Notes: generated by a model from the sequence alone, not told the origin. A DNA stretch of 64,000 nt from Okapia johnstoni (GCA_024291935.2 CM044322.1:21265405-21329404), one strand, 5' to 3'. Positions 45,956 through 58,115 are shown, counted from the stretch's first letter. Program-made: numbers and translations.

Positions 45956-48630
45956 TAGAGGGTCAGCTTTCCCCAGATACAGACCCCCAGGCAGGACTTG
46001 ACGTGGTGGGGAGTTCTCCTTGGGAGCAGTAACTCCAAGGGAGGCAGTGAGAGGAGCCAGCTGGGCAAAGGTAGGCGGTCACCTGCCAGGCAGTGATAGC
46101 AGAGGCCTCAGCCAGCCCCAGGGGAACTCTGGAGCTGGGACAGCCCTTTGGAGGTATCTCAAATCGAGGCAAGGGGATCAGGCCTTGACCCCACATGGAC
46201 CCATCATCAGAGGCAGGCTACATTGGGCAAAGCAGCTTCCCAGAGAGGGCCTCAGCTGAGGTTCATCTGCAGCCACACCCCCAAGCCTGGGTCCTGAGGG
46301 AAGGTGCCCCAGAGCACCCACAGCAGCGGCACAATGGGGAGAATGTGGGCATCCCCGTCGGCCTCCATCCCTGGGGAGTGAGAGCTATTACCTGCCCCAT
46401 GTCTAAGGCAGCTTTGCACAGAATCAGTGCTATTGGGATGTGCAGGGAAGTGTTGGGATGGTGGTGGAGGCATGCACGAATCTTGCTCTAAGGTACCCTG
46501 GTCTGGCCGATCATAGATTTCAAGCTTTAGGTCTGGGCAGCTCAGTGACAATCTGGACAGTGCCCAGATGATTGTGACCAGAGGCTGGTCAGCCAGTTGG
46601 CAGGCTGGGTACAGCACTGTTCAGTCTAGAGAAGGTGAATTGAAAGGAGGATGTGGTAACAGCTGCAGCAGGAAAAGTTAGACTTGCGCTGTTTTGCTCC
46701 AGAGAGGCAGACCCAAAACTAATGGGTACAGATGAGAAGGAAGCAGATTTTATTTCAATAAGAAAAATGTTGACTGTGTAACAGCATCTCAAAACAGAAT
46801 GTTCTGCCCCAGGAGGCAGCAAGTGTGTCCCATCATCTGAAATCTCGGAAATTTGGGAGCTGAGACTCGCGATGGTTCAATGGACACATGGTAGAGGTTT
46901 GCAGTAAGGACGTGGTTTTGAAAGTCCTTTGATCTTATGATCTCCTCAAGCCTGGCCCTTCCCTGGAGGCCAAAATCATCTCCACAACATTCCCAAAGTG
47001 TCCGACCTCTCAGCCTTCAGTGTGATGGTGACCTCATTGCCTACCCAGCAGTGGTTTTCATTTCTGGATGGTTCTAATGGAGGTAAAGTCCCCCCATTTC
47101 CTTCTCCCCAGTGCAATGCTGACCATCCCCCATCACTTAAATTGGAATGAGAAGAAATCAAAAGCCAAACAGTGCAGAAGAGCACTCCTTTCTCCTTGCT
47201 GTCTGCACAGAACAATCGCTGAGCCTGGCCTTTGTTCCTGGTGCCTGCAGCAGCAGTGTGGAGGGAGAATAAAGGCCCCTTCTTGGAGGATGCTAAAAGA
47301 CCCAAGAAATTGCAAAGCTTTCACTGAATCAATGAGTAAGGAGGACAGCCTCTGCTGCTATGTCTTTCTCTGGCCTCTGACTGGGCCCTTACAATCGCCG
47401 GACTTGCAGTGGGCTTGACAGAATGGATTAGACTCTGGCTGGAACATTCTGCAGTGACACCATCCAAGAGTGGCAGGCCCAGCAGCTGTCATTTGTATGA
47501 GTGCATTTGAGGCCAGTGGCATCTGCAGGAGGGACAGCCATGGGAATCCGAAATCTTTTGTGAGCCCAGAGGCCTGAGGCTGCTCAACCACTGTGCCCAA
47601 GGCTAAGGTCAGAGCAAATACTCTGCAGGTTTGAGAGAGAGAAAGAGGCCCATATGTGCATATCAAGGGCACCGAGTTACAAAAGGTAGAGAACACATTT
47701 CGAGCTGATGAGTGAGCTGCTTTCAGCAAATCTCATCTATGAGAGAAAACAGCCCCAAACCCCAAATCAGAAAAAAGTTTTAGGAGAGAACAGTAAAAAA
47801 ATTAAAAATATGAATTTTAACCATGTCTATGAACATTTTCACAGGAGAGATAAGGGCAGTGAGTACAGAATGAGTTAATGCTGCCAAAAGGTTTAAGAGG
47901 AATAAAAATGGTGTTTACAAATATACCAGGGAAAAGGCACACTTGGGAAAAATAGGTCCATAAATAAGTAAAGGGGATTGAAATCTACTGCAAGTCTAAC
48001 AAGACCGAGGCACTGAATTGCTTTTTCCTATCTGTCTTTTACATGAGAAATAACAAGAAAATGTGAGGAGTTGTCATGATTTTCAGTGGGAGGCCGTAAC
48101 CGTGAGGCTGGGACGGGAGCCCAGTGGGAAAGCCTGGGCCACTGCAGGAAGTTCTTCACACCCTCCGTGTGACCCCAGACAACCCAGAGTCTCAGCCTGG
48201 CTTTCATGCTGCTCCCTGACCTGCCCCCACAAGCCCGATCAGCCTCATCCCAAGATTTAACTTCTGTGGTCCGGGTGTCTCTGCCCCATTGAACCACTTG
48301 CGTTATCCAAGCAAACCACACTCTTGGGGTCTCTCCCTTTCCTGGACAGGAATGCCACCTCGGTCACCAACCAGCTTCACCGTCTGGGCATCACCACTGC
48401 CCTCCACCTCCCAGTGACCAACCTGGAAGGTCAAACCTCTTCTCTTTTCCAGTCTCTTTTTCCAAATCCCGCCTTGGTTATCAACTCTGTGGCTTCCCCC
48501 TGCTTTCCTAAAGCTTTGCACCATTGTTTTCCAAACCTCCATTACTCACTTTTCTTACATTACATAAATATGTGCATGTACATGCTTCTCCATCTAGATT
48601 CCCTTTGACCTCTGCTAGTCTTCTAACTCA
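45956..48630. other. Unique, moderately GC-rich intronic stretch
   Basis: No exon or named repeat recognised. Several open frames of 60-125 codons occur on both strands, overlap each other and have no recognisable product. Confidence 0.45.
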
Positions 48631-48905
48631 GAGAAGGCAATGGCACCCCACTGCAGTGCTCTTGCCTGGAAAATCCCATGGACGGAGGAGCCTGGTAGGC
48701 TACAGTCCATGGGGTCACTAAGAGTTGGACATGACTGAGTGACTTCCCTTTCACTTTTCACTTTCGTGCATGGAAGGAACTGGCAACCCACTCCAGTGTT
48801 CTTGCCTGGAGAATCCCAGGGACAGGGGAGCCCGGTGGGCTGCCGTCTATGGGGTCGCACAGAGTCGGACATGACTGAAGTGGCTCAGCAGCAGCAGCAG
48901 CAGCC
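48631..48905 (+). repeat. BovA2-type dimeric SINE with AGC tail
   Basis: GAGAAGGCAATGGCACCCC, the linker TTTCACTTTTCACTTTCG, GGCTGCCGTCTATGGGGTC and a terminal CAGCAGCAGCAGCAGC. Near-consensus, so young. Confidence 0.92.
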
Positions 48906-49085
48906 GTCTTCTAACTCTGTGTGTCCTAGATGGTGTCTATCTTGGTGTCAGGAACAAATCAGGACTATTGTTTTCTCCCCAGGCTGAGCAGTAGAATCTT
49001 GGTGAGTCTGTTAAAACACACCGATGGCTGTGCCCCGTAACAGACTCATGAAATCCAACATCTCTGGGGATTGAACCTGGCCTCG

Positions 49086-49298
49086 TTGTTCTTGTTCAGT
49101 TGATAAGTTGTGTCTGATTCTTTTGTGACCCCTCAGGCTGTAGCCCACCAGGTTCCTCTGTCCATGGGATTTCCCAGGCAAGAATACTGGAGTGGGTTAC
49201 CATGCTCTTCTCTAGGGGATCTTCCCGACCCAGGGATCAAACCCATGTCTCCTGCATTGCAGGGGGATTCTTTACCACTGAGCCACGGGGGAAGCCCT
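49086..49298 (-). repeat. Bov-tA SINE, antisense
   Basis: TGTTCTTGTTCAGTTGATAAG, AAGAATACTGGAGTGGG, GTCTCCTGCATTGCAGGGGG and CCACTGAGCCACGGGGGAAG. Its end lies inside the 73 bp duplication that follows. Confidence 0.9.
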
Positions 49299-49419
49299 GG
49301 CCTTGGTATAGTTTAGAAGATCTTAGTTGATTCGATGCCCAGTGAGACCACTGAGCCACGGGGGAAGCCCTGGCCTTGGTATAGTTTAGAAGATCTTAGT
49401 TGATTCGATGCCCAGTGAG
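49274..49419. repeat. Perfect 73 bp tandem duplication
   Basis: 49274-49346 and 49347-49419 are identical (both start ACCACTGAGCCACGGGGG and end CGATGCCCAGTGAG). The unit joins the last 25 bases of a Bov-tA SINE to 48 bases of flanking DNA, so the duplication happened after the SINE inserted. Confidence 0.95.
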
Positions 49420-49436
49420 GGTTCACACCACTAGTA

Positions 49437-49623
49437 CAAGGTCTCAAAGTGTGGTTCCCAGACCAGCAGTATCAGCATTACCTGAGAACTTGTTAGAAAT
49501 GCACATTCTCCAGCCCACCCCAACCCTACTGAATCAGAAACTCTAAGGTGGAGCCCAGGAGTTCACACTTTGGCGAGCCCCCCCGGGGTGTTTCTGATGC
49601 ACAGTGAAGGTTGAGAACAACTG
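49437..49623 (-). mobile_element. MER5A-like hAT element
   Basis: GGTCTCAAAGTGTGGTTCCC, ATTACCTGAGAACTTGTTAG, TACTGAATCAGAAACTCTAA and TTGAGAACAACTG reproduce the reversed MER5A consensus as I recall it, with inverted ends. Confidence 0.8.
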
Positions 49624-50021
49624 TTGTGCTAGGCACAGGCAGATCAACAATCGCTGAAATGAAATGGCTGAAATATTCACCCTAAACTATCTGCTCTCAG
49701 TTTGATGGCTGTCATTACTTCCCATAATAGGTGCAATTGATAAACCCATGGTTTTGGAATCTTGTTCTCTGTCTTCCTTTTATTTCTTCCCCACAGGAAT
49801 CAATTAATAACCAACTCCACATACCTTACGGGACTTTTCTGAGCATGGGCCGGCCCCTGGAGAGGAAAATTTACAGAGACCTCGACTTCCAGTTCTTTGG
49901 GGCAGATTTAGTTGTAAAAGCCCTTTTACTACAGTGGCCTCTTGAACGATATAGGTTTGAACTGTGCAAGTACATTTGTATACAAGTTTTTTTAACAGTT
50001 GTTATCCATATGATGCAGTAG

Positions 50022-50243
50022 GGCTTCCCAGTTGGCACTAGTGGTAAAGAACATGCCTGCCAGTGCAGGAGACGTAAGAGACACAGGTTTGATCCCTGGG
50101 TTGGGAAGATTCCCTGGAGGAGGGCATGGCAACCCACCCTAGTATTCTTGTCTGGAGAATCCCATGGACAGAGGATCCTGGCGGGCTACAGTCCATGGGA
50201 TCGTACAGAGTCAGACACAACTGAAGCGACTTAGCAGGCATGC
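50022..50243 (+). repeat. Bov-tA SINE
   Basis: GGCTTCCCAGTTGGCACTAG, AGACACAGGTTTGATCCC and GAGTCAGACACAACTGAAGC. Confidence 0.92.
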
Positions 50244-50429
50244 ATAATGCAGTGCAGATATGAAGGAACCATGGATACAGAGGGGCTGGAGAGCCAACTC
50301 TAAATTACATGCAGATTTTCAGCTGTGGGGCTTGGGTGGGGAGGGTTGACATCCCTACTATCCATGTTATTCAAGGTCAACTGTAACTGAATTCTGCACA
50401 CTCAGGCTACTTCCATCTTTCTGCTCACT

Positions 50430-51015
50430 TGACCTTCCAGTTACCTCCTCACTTCCCACTTCTCAAGACTCTTTCTTTGGCACAACAGAACAGGATAGAA
50501 CTTCACCTTGTAGCTCTCATGACCTCATTCCTACTCAGCTTGAACGATTTGAAGTCAGTGCACCCCAAACTGAACTCTTATACTTTTTCTTCCTTTACAT
50601 GCCCCAGCTCAGCGGCTGGAGCCACCACCACCTGGCTGCTCAAGCCAGAAATCTGAGTTTCATTCTGACTTCCTCTCTCTTCTGCACCCTCAAACCCAAT
50701 CCCTCTCCATGTCCTGTTCATTTCTCTTTTCTTAATCTCACTTAGAACAGTCCCCTCTCCTCTTACTACTCCTTCATTCCTGCCCTTCTCATTTCTCATG
50801 GGGATTACTCCCTGAGCCTGCTAACCCATCTTCTTGTCTCCACAGCATAAATTCCTTCAGCAGAAGCTCTCTATTCCCTTTCAGGATAGAATACCATATT
50901 CTTATTTTGGCACCCAAAGCTTCCCTATCAGCTCTGCTCTGCCCTGATCCCTGAGCTCAGCTCCAGTGCCTGTCTCCTGGCTGCTGGGATCCCTAGAACT
51001 CACCTCATCTTCGTG
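50430..51015 (+). repeat. L2 LINE fragment
   Basis: TGCACCCCAAACTGAACTC, CTCAAGCCAGAAATCTGAG and GGCACCCAAAGCTTCCC lie in the order of the L2 3' half. Confidence 0.6.
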
Positions 51016-51212
51016 ACTAAAGGTGGGACTTCATCTCCCTGTGGACTGCATTTCCCACGTCTTTGCCAAATCAATTCATATGGATACTTTAAATTGGGTT
51101 TCTTTCACCTTCTCTGCAAGTCATTCTTTGGTCCCCAGGAATACACACTGTTCCTCTGTGGCTCCAGAACATCCCAAATGTACCTCCATTGAATACATTT
51201 TACCCAATGGGG

Positions 51213-51646
51213 TGTATGTGTTTCCTAGGGTGGCCATACCGAGTGCCCCAGACTGGGTGGTTGAAAACAGCAGAAACACACTGCCTCCTAGTTCTGGAGG
51301 CCAGAAGTCTGAAATCAAGGTGTTTGCAGGGCCATGAAGATTATTCCTTGCCTCTTCCAACTTCTCCTCCCTAGCCCTAGGTGTTCCTTGACTTGCAGCT
51401 ACATTACTCCAGTCTCTGTCTCTCTCTACATGGTGTTCCCTGTGTGTGTCTGTGTCCTTACCTAGTCACCTTCTTCTAAAAGCATCAGTCTTACTGGAGT
51501 CAGGACCCACTTCACTTCTGTGTGACCTCATGTTAACTGATCACATCTGCAAGGACCTGATTTCCAAATAAGGTAACATCTTGCATACCTGAGGATTAGG
51601 GCTTTAATATAACTTTTTGTTGGAACACAATTCTACCCATAACACA
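51213..51646 (-). repeat. MaLR (MLT1-like) LTR, antisense
   Basis: TGTATGTGTTTCCTAGGGTG, CCCCAGACTGGGTGGTTGAA, TCTGGAGGCCAGAAGTCTG, ATTTCCAAATAAGGTAACAT and the end CTACCCATAACACA are the reversed LTR. TG...CA ends are visible. It carries no coding sequence. Confidence 0.75.
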
Positions 51647-51659
51647 ACGTATGATAATA

Positions 51660-51805
51660 AGCCATTGATTTATCAGGTTCTTTCATTAGATGGTGGGTCC
51701 TTTTGGAGAAGGGCTAAATCTTACTTGACTTTATTTTCCCAATGATGGGTATAGTGTTTGACACATAGTAAATTCTTAGTAATTGTTGGCTGACTGCATG
51801 AAAAA
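51660..51805 (+). repeat. L2 LINE 3'-end fragment
   Basis: GATGGTGGGTCCTTTTGGAG and TTTGACACATAGTAAATTC resemble an L2 3' end. Confidence 0.5.
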
Positions 51806-51929
51806 AGAAACACGTGTGTTAATTTTTCTTCTAACAGACATCTCAGTTCATCAAGGTCTTCTAATTCTCCTCTACTTTAGGTGATTCCCAGCAAGGCTAC
51901 TCTTTAATAGCATTATATTTTAAAAGCAT

Positions 51930-52720
51930 CGCATCATTAAGTTTTTGAACTCTGAAGTTGTCCACAGCCTCCCAGCTTCTCCTTGCCCCACTCCAGCCTC
52001 CCAAAGACTCTTTGACTTCTTTTTTCAACATCCATCAAATCCATTGTCTCTTTCCTGGCTCCAGGCAGCCTAGACCCCGTGCGAAGTCATTCTTGTTCTC
52101 ATATTCTGTCTTTCTTCCCCGGCCCCTTCCAGCCTTTATGAGAGCTTTCTGTTTGCTTCTCTGCTGCTCCACATCTTCCTAGAACTAGAGAGAATCCTGG
52201 AGAAACCTGCTAATGGGTGTTCTTTCTGTAATTCCAACCAGGGGCTTAGAGAAGCATCGAGTCTTCTTATTCATCCCTTGTCATGGGCCAAAAACCTTTC
52301 CCTCTCCTCGAGTACTCAGTTCTGTCCCGGACCCTGGCTCTCAGCTCATAACCTCAGATCTGACTTAGCAAAATCAAAGCTACGCGGCACAGGCTCCCTT
52401 TCCTTCCTTCTATCTACTTTCAGTCTGTCCTCGTCTTTACCCTGCCTCACTCATGTCTTTGAAATGGCTGTGTTCTTCTCAGCGCCAAAGCTAAATTCCC
52501 CACCTTAATCCGTGATTCCAACTCTTCTTAGTTTCTGGACACGCTTGCTGTCCAATCAACTATTTCTTGCATCGTTTGTATCCAGACACCTTCTATCCTT
52601 TATTCAAATGTTAAATGATCACTTGACCTTATTGTCGCTCCCTTTTATCTTTCTCATTTACTTTCACTATCTAAATTTCTTAAGGAAAATATCTACATAT
52701 TTTGTCTCTCCTTTTATTGT
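51930..52720 (+). repeat. L2-like pyrimidine-rich sequence
   Basis: Pyrimidine-rich sequence with weak L2 character, for example TGGCTCCAGGCAGCC and CCAACTCTTCTTAG. Assignment is tentative. No gene recognised. Confidence 0.35.
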
Positions 52721-52914
52721 CAGTTAATTTCTTCATGAAGACTGCTGATGCTGGTGTTATAATTATTACCTTGAAACTCTGCTTAGTGATTCTTTTATTT
52801 TCCCTCTCTCTAAGACAGATGGACACCACACACACACATGCTTGCTTATTTATAATCATCAAAAGCATTCATTATTTTTTTTTCTTGAGAGTTTACTGTG
52901 TGTTGGGTTCTGCT

Positions 52915-53096
52915 AAGAGTTGCAGATACCATTGGGGAGGGAGGTGGGAGGAGGGTCTAGGATGGGGAACACATGTACACCCATGGCTGATTCATGTCAA
53001 TGTATGGCAAGAATCACCACAATATTGTGAAGTAACTAGCCTCCAATTAAAATAAATAAATCAATTAATAAAACAAAGAAGAGTTGCAGATACCAT
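52915..53096. repeat. 18 bp target-site duplication around the L1 end
   Basis: AAGAGTTGCAGATACCAT at 52915-52932 is repeated exactly at 53079-53096. Confidence 0.92.
52933..53078 (+). mobile_element. 5'-truncated ruminant L1 3' end with poly(A)
   Basis: GGGAGGTGGGAGGAGGGTCT, GGGGAACACATGTACACCC, GTATGGCAAGAATCACCACA and CTCCAATTAAAATAAATAAA are the ruminant L1 3' end as I know it, finishing in an A-rich tail. A perfect 18 bp direct repeat (AAGAGTTGCAGATACCAT) lies at 52915-52932 and 53079-53096 and marks it as one target-primed insertion of 146 bp. Confidence 0.85.
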
Positions 53097-53684
53097 GAGG
53101 AGTAGACTTCCAAGGCTCCTGCCCTCAAGGTATAAACAGTCTGGTGAGGAAGGTACTAGAACAAACAAGAAAACAAACACAAAACTGAGCACTTACGGGC
53201 TGTGAAAATACAGGGAGGGAAAAGAAAGGACTAACAGAGAATGACTGGAGTGAGGGAGGAGATGGGTAACTTGAAATCTGAGGTCTCTGAGGCTGTTCCC
53301 GTTGAAACTGAGAGATGAGAAGGCAGTGGCCAGTTGAGGATGAGGTACAAGGCTTTGTAGGGCTAGCATACCCTGGGTGGTCTCCCGGGGAGAGAAAAGC
53401 CTGGCCCCCTGTAGGAACCGTCAGGGTCCACCCCTCTGGCGTAACACACAGGGAGAGAGGCTGTGGAAGAAGTTGGTGAGATAGGGAAGGGTCAAGGGCG
53501 CACTGAAGGGCCAGAATTTAAAGGGTGAGATAGGATCAGATCTGTATGGAAAGATCTCCCCCAGGGCTTAAGCCTCAGCTTCTCAGACAGGCCCTTGACC
53601 AAGGGCCACACTCCTTTCTTCAGAGCACTCGCATCAACTGTGATGACTATATATTCATTAGTATAAACTCATGATGCAAAACCT

Positions 53685-53800
53685 CACCATCTTCACTTCC
53701 GTTCACCTCTGTATCCCCAGAACACAGGACTTGGCCCATGCTAACTGCTGAGTACATATTTGCTGAGCAAATGAATGAATGAATGATTCTACTTCATCAG
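53685..53800 (+). repeat. L2 LINE 3'-end fragment
   Basis: CACCTCTGTATCCCCAGAAC, TTGGCCCATGCTAACTGC and an ATGAATGAATGAATG run. Confidence 0.55.
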
Positions 53801-54199
53801 TCTTCTGTGTTATTTTCGACGGTGTCACCTCTCCAAGCCTCAGTGATCTTATCTATTAATATGAAATAGAGGTAAATGGGGATAGTACATGATTGATCAG
53901 TCTCTTGTTATTATCAATACTAGCTCTCCTCCTCCCATGGCCCCTGTTTTCACTCCCATTCTCTTTCTGTATTTCCTTCTCTTTTAAATGCCAGCCCTGC
54001 TTGTCTCGCTGCTTACTCCACATTTCGCCAGATGCTCTCAGTTAAAACTCAGTTTTTTCCCCTCCCACCTCCTCATCTCTGCTTGGGAGTGCAGATGTGT
54101 CCTCATCTCGTTAACCCTTCCAGCCAGTGCAGCCCAACAACTCCCCGTTGTCCCCCATAGCACCAGGGAGAATGGTGTTCACAGAGGTGGTTGCAAGGG

Positions 54200-54640
54200 C
54201 TTTGGCATCTGAGAGCACTGAGCTGGAGCCTGGACTCTGCCAAGCGTTAGCTGTGAGACTTTGCCACATGTTATTTAACTTTCTTAGGCCTCACTTTCCC
54301 ATCTATCAGATGGGAATCCTATGGGCTTCCCTGGTGGTTCAGCAGTAAAGAAGCTGCATGCCAATGTTGGAGACCCAGATTCGATCTCTGGGTCGGGAAG
54401 ATGCCCTGGAGAAGGAAATGGCAACCCATTCCAGTATTCTTGCCTGGGAAATCCCATGCACAGAGGAAACTGGCGGGCTACAGTCCACGGGGTCACAAGA
54501 GTCAGATACGACTTAGCGACTAAACCACCAAACCTTAGTGCCTATATCTCAAAAGTTTTTATGAGAATTAAGTGAAATGATAAATATAAAGCCCTTGGCT
54601 CATTGACTGCCAGTAAATGTACAGTAAATGATGATTTTTA
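54200..54640 (-). repeat. MIR SINE, antisense, split by a Bov-tA insertion
   Basis: The left part (TGGAGCCTGGACTCTGC, TTAGGCCTCACTTTCCC, ATCAGATGGGAATC) is continued after the Bov-tA by TCAAAAGTTTTTATGAGAAT, TAAAGCCCTTGGCTC and CCAGTAAATGTACAGTAAAT. Together they follow the reversed MIR order. Confidence 0.65.
54325..54530 (+). repeat. Bov-tA SINE inserted in a MIR
   Basis: GGCTTCCCTGGTGGTTCAGC, CAGATTCGATCTCTGGGTC, TATTCTTGCCTGGGAAATCC and GAGTCAGATACGACTTAGCG. Confidence 0.9.
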
Positions 54641-55599
54641 CTTGCTTTATGATAAAAATTGACAAACCAAATGCCACGGATTGTTTACCATCATTCTTAC
54701 ACCATTAGGCCATGATCCCGGAGAGGGACCCGCCTTTCATCTGTGTGTCTCAGCACTCCCCATTACATCTGGCTCATCAGAGGTGCAGAATCACTGCTCG
54801 AGGAATGACTCACTCCATTAATGAAGTCCTTGATGACAGAGAATGTGTATTAAATCATTTCTGTGTCCCTTGATGGTGTTTAGCAATGCAATTGGTTAAT
54901 TAATATTTTTCAAGTAAATAAATAAGGAATGAGTGAATGAGGGATTGAATTAATAGTGAAACTTGCTAAGTAATATGTTGAATGGAAGCAAATTAGTAGA
55001 TATGAAAGGACTTTGGGGAAAGGGTAAAAGCGCTGTACTCATACTAAAGACAAGTCCTTGGTGGTTATTGTGATTCTCCTCTGGTTCCCTGGCTTATTAC
55101 ATTGTTAATTTCCCTTCACATAAAATCACAGAAATGGAGGAAGCTGTCTCTTCTCCTGTATATCCCCTGCCTCTCATCTGTCACTCTCCTTTCGTGTTAG
55201 TGTTGTTCACTCTCCTACTTCCTCTCTGAAATTGAAGGGTTGCGTCTGGGGAGGAGGAGGGAGTCCCAGGTTTGTACCCTTCTCTTACCGGGAGGTCACA
55301 CTCCACAGCAAGTAGGTGTTGAGCCGTTTTTCTTGTGCAGAGATGGATTTGCACAGATCCGTCACTAAGCTCCTGTCCTGTGCATTTGTGAGCAAAGATG
55401 GGTGTCCAGTGATATCTGGTGCAGGCTTTGCCCATGGACAGGAGTAAGAGAGACTAACAAGCTTTCAGGAGGATTGAACTTGAGACCCTGGTTGCATTAG
55501 CCCGGAGTGAAAAATCAACTGAACCTGTAGATACAGATACTGAGCCTCTAGATACAGAGTCCAGAGAAAAACGAGGAAGGAAACTTACATTTAGAAAGT

Positions 55600-55790
55600 G
55601 ACAACTCTATGTCAATCATTGTCCTGAAACTGTTTATTCATTTATTCTTCTACAGCCCTAGAAGTAACAGGAAGTTACTCTTATCACCATTTCACAGGGA
55701 AAGAAAGTGAGGCCTGAAAAGGGTAAATATCTGGTCAGTTTCACACTGCTGGCAAGGAGCTCAAGTCCAGACCCCTTGGACTTGAAGGGG
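55600..55790 (+). repeat. MIR SINE fragment
   Basis: TATGTCAATCATTGTCCTG, CATTTCACAGGGAAAGAAAG and GGCAAGGAGCTCAAGTCC. Confidence 0.6.
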
Positions 55791-56036
55791 GATCTGACTC
55801 CAGAGCCCACCCACAAAATCTGAGCCTTTTGGGGTAATTTATGTGAACGACTGAAGGCCCAGATGTGTCTGCAGGAGACTCTGCTGTCAGGGGCTCCTCT
55901 CTAGGTCTGCTTTAAATGTCCACAGAAGCTGCCAGGGGGTTAAGAGAGGTGGCAGAGAGCAACTGTGAGTCCTACCAGCCATCTGACCACCCCTCGCTCA
56001 GCCCCCGCAAAGGAAATGTTACAGTAGCTGTGGCAA

Positions 56037-56115
56037 GGTGTGTGAGTTTGTGAATGAGTGTGTGTGTCATGTACACAGACACTTGTATGTATGCATGCAT
56101 GTATGTATGTATGGG
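56037..56115. repeat. TG and ATGT-rich simple repeats
   Basis: GTGTGTGTC followed by TATGTATGCATGCATGTATG units. Confidence 0.8.
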
Positions 56116-56168
56116 GGTGTATCTGTATCTGTGAGTGAATTTATAAACATGAAAATCTCAATGCTCTG

Positions 56169-56395
56169 TGTGCTATGCTGTGCTTAGTCGCTCAGTCACG
56201 TCCAACTTTGTGACCCCATGGACTGTATCCCTCCAGGCCCTTCTATCCATGGTGATTCTCCAGGCAAGAATACTGGAGTGGGTTGCCATTCCCTCCTCCA
56301 GGGGATCTTCCTGACCCAGGGATTGAACCTATATCTTTTATGTCTCCTGCATTTTCAGGCAAGTTCTTTACTACTAGCGCCACCTGGGAAGCCCA
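56169..56395 (-). repeat. Bov-tA SINE, antisense
   Basis: GCTGTGCTTAGTCGCTCAGT, GGCAAGAATACTGGAGTGGG and CTAGCGCCACCTGGGAAGCC. Confidence 0.9.
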
Positions 56396-56547
56396 TTATG
56401 TTAATATTACCTAGTAATAAATTATTAGGAGTGGGCCATCTCAAGTAGGATCTGGCAGCCTTATGGGAGGGGGTGTTTATCCGGGGACAGCATTGTGGGA
56501 TGATCCAAAATTCAAAGTGATACATCCAGACAGTGGAACAAGTGTCC

Positions 56548-56739
56548 CAAGCCCAGGGGTCGAACCCAGGACTCCTGCATCAAAGGTGGATTCTTTACTA
56601 TCTGAGCCACCAGGGAAGCATGTGAATACTGGAGTGGGTGGCCTATTCCCTTCTCCAGGGGATCTTCCCAACCCAGGAACAGAACCGGGTCTCCTGCAGT
56701 ACAGGTGGATTCTTCACTGGCTGAGCTACCAGGGAAGCC
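56548..56739 (-). repeat. Bov-tA/BovA SINE pair, antisense, 3' truncated
   Basis: Two reversed heads (CTATCTGAGCCACCAGGG and TGGCTGAGCTACCAGGGAAG) flank one body (AATACTGGAGTGGGTGGCC), as in a truncated dimer. Confidence 0.85.
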
Positions 56740-57042
56740 ACAATTTTGTATAATACTGTTTTAATGAAAGTGGCCCACTAAAATCAAAATGATAATTTTT
56801 AAAAAATATATGCATCTTATATAATTATAATGCAATTTGGGATATCTTAATTCATCAATAAGGGGAATAGGAAAGAACTCAATATGCTTTGTCTCTCATT
56901 ATTATTCAGAAATTTAAAAAATGGGTTCCAGTGAATCCTTAGTCTAGATTGTAATTTCTGTGTTTATGGCAATCATGTTGTATAGAAAACCAAACTCATT
57001 TGTAAAGACTGACAGAGAGTGTGAGTGTACATATGTTAGGTC

Positions 57043-57195
57043 CGTGATTCTCAACCTATTGTGTGCATTAGAACCCGCTGCCTAACTTTTAAAAACTACT
57101 GATGCCTGGCCCCACCCTAGATAGGTGGATGGGAGCAACTAAAGTTGGAGAACCATTGTGCCCGTGTGTGGTGTGGATGTACCCCAGAGTTTGAG
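57043..57195. repeat. MER5-like fragment
   Basis: GTGATTCTCAACCTATTGTG, ATGCCTGGCCCCACCCTAG and GAGTTTGAGAACCATTC suggest an old MER5-type hAT element. Confidence 0.5.
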
Positions 57196-57579
57196 AACCA
57201 TTCTTCCAGACAGCACTTATGAGAGATGCAGGGATAAATGAGATTCAGTAGCTATAAGCAGTGCAAGGACACCCAAAGAGAAAGACAGATGACTTTAATA
57301 CCACATGGTACATCACAGAATGTCCAATGAAAACACAGGCAAAAGAGCAGGTAATTCTTGGACACTATAGATAACATTTTCCCCTCGCCCCCCACCGGCA
57401 CCTAGAAGCCAACGGTGGGCAAGCCATGTCAAAACACAGGCAACATCCTTGTCTGTAGACCTGGCACTAGTTTTGTACATTTTCTCAGTAGCTCTGTGCC
57501 CATGGTGATAAGAGGAGGAGGCAAGGCATAGGACAAAGTGTGGGCTCTGTGATCCATGATAACACTCACCTGTGCCCCT

Positions 57580-57740
57580 GCTGGCTGAGTGACCTCAGGC
57601 AACTGACTTAGCCACGCTCAACCTTTGTTTATCTTGGAAACCTGAGGATAATAACTATATAGCTGTGTGGCTCTCCAGGTAGTAGTGAAAGGGTGTGCTG
57701 ATGTGTGTGCAGCACTGAACATGTGCCTGCCTGGAACGTG
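57580..57740 (-). repeat. MIR SINE, antisense
   Basis: GGCTGAGTGACCTCAGGCAA, TTTGTTTATCTTGGAAACC and GAGGATAATAACTATA are reversed MIR. Confidence 0.65.
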
Positions 57741-58115
57741 GTCAGTGGTCACTGAATGACAGCTACTATTTCCAACTTTTTCTGACCCACTCAAGATTTT
57801 CTCCTTCTGCTTTATATAATCTTTGATCTCAGAATATACAGGGGAACTGCAACTCTCCTGGCCAACTTTCCCCAACTGAGGACATATGGACTCAGCCTTC
57901 TAGGATGCTCCCTGAGTCTGCTGAAGCAGATGCTTATCCTTTCTCCCCATAAGGCAAGTGACAGGAATCAAGTTACAATGTCTTCTGCAAAACTGGGGTC
58001 CATGCCCATGTTTCCTCACTGCTGTAATTCTCTGACATGCTTTGTGTTGACAAAAAGGTTAAGTGTGGATTCTGTATTTATATATATGTACAGTATCTGT
58101 GTGTATATGGGTGTA

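Noticed and set aside
45272..47729. Cluster of 60-123 codon open frames on both strands.
   Set aside because: They overlap in several frames, lack splice or promoter context and match no protein I know; GC-rich composition explains them.
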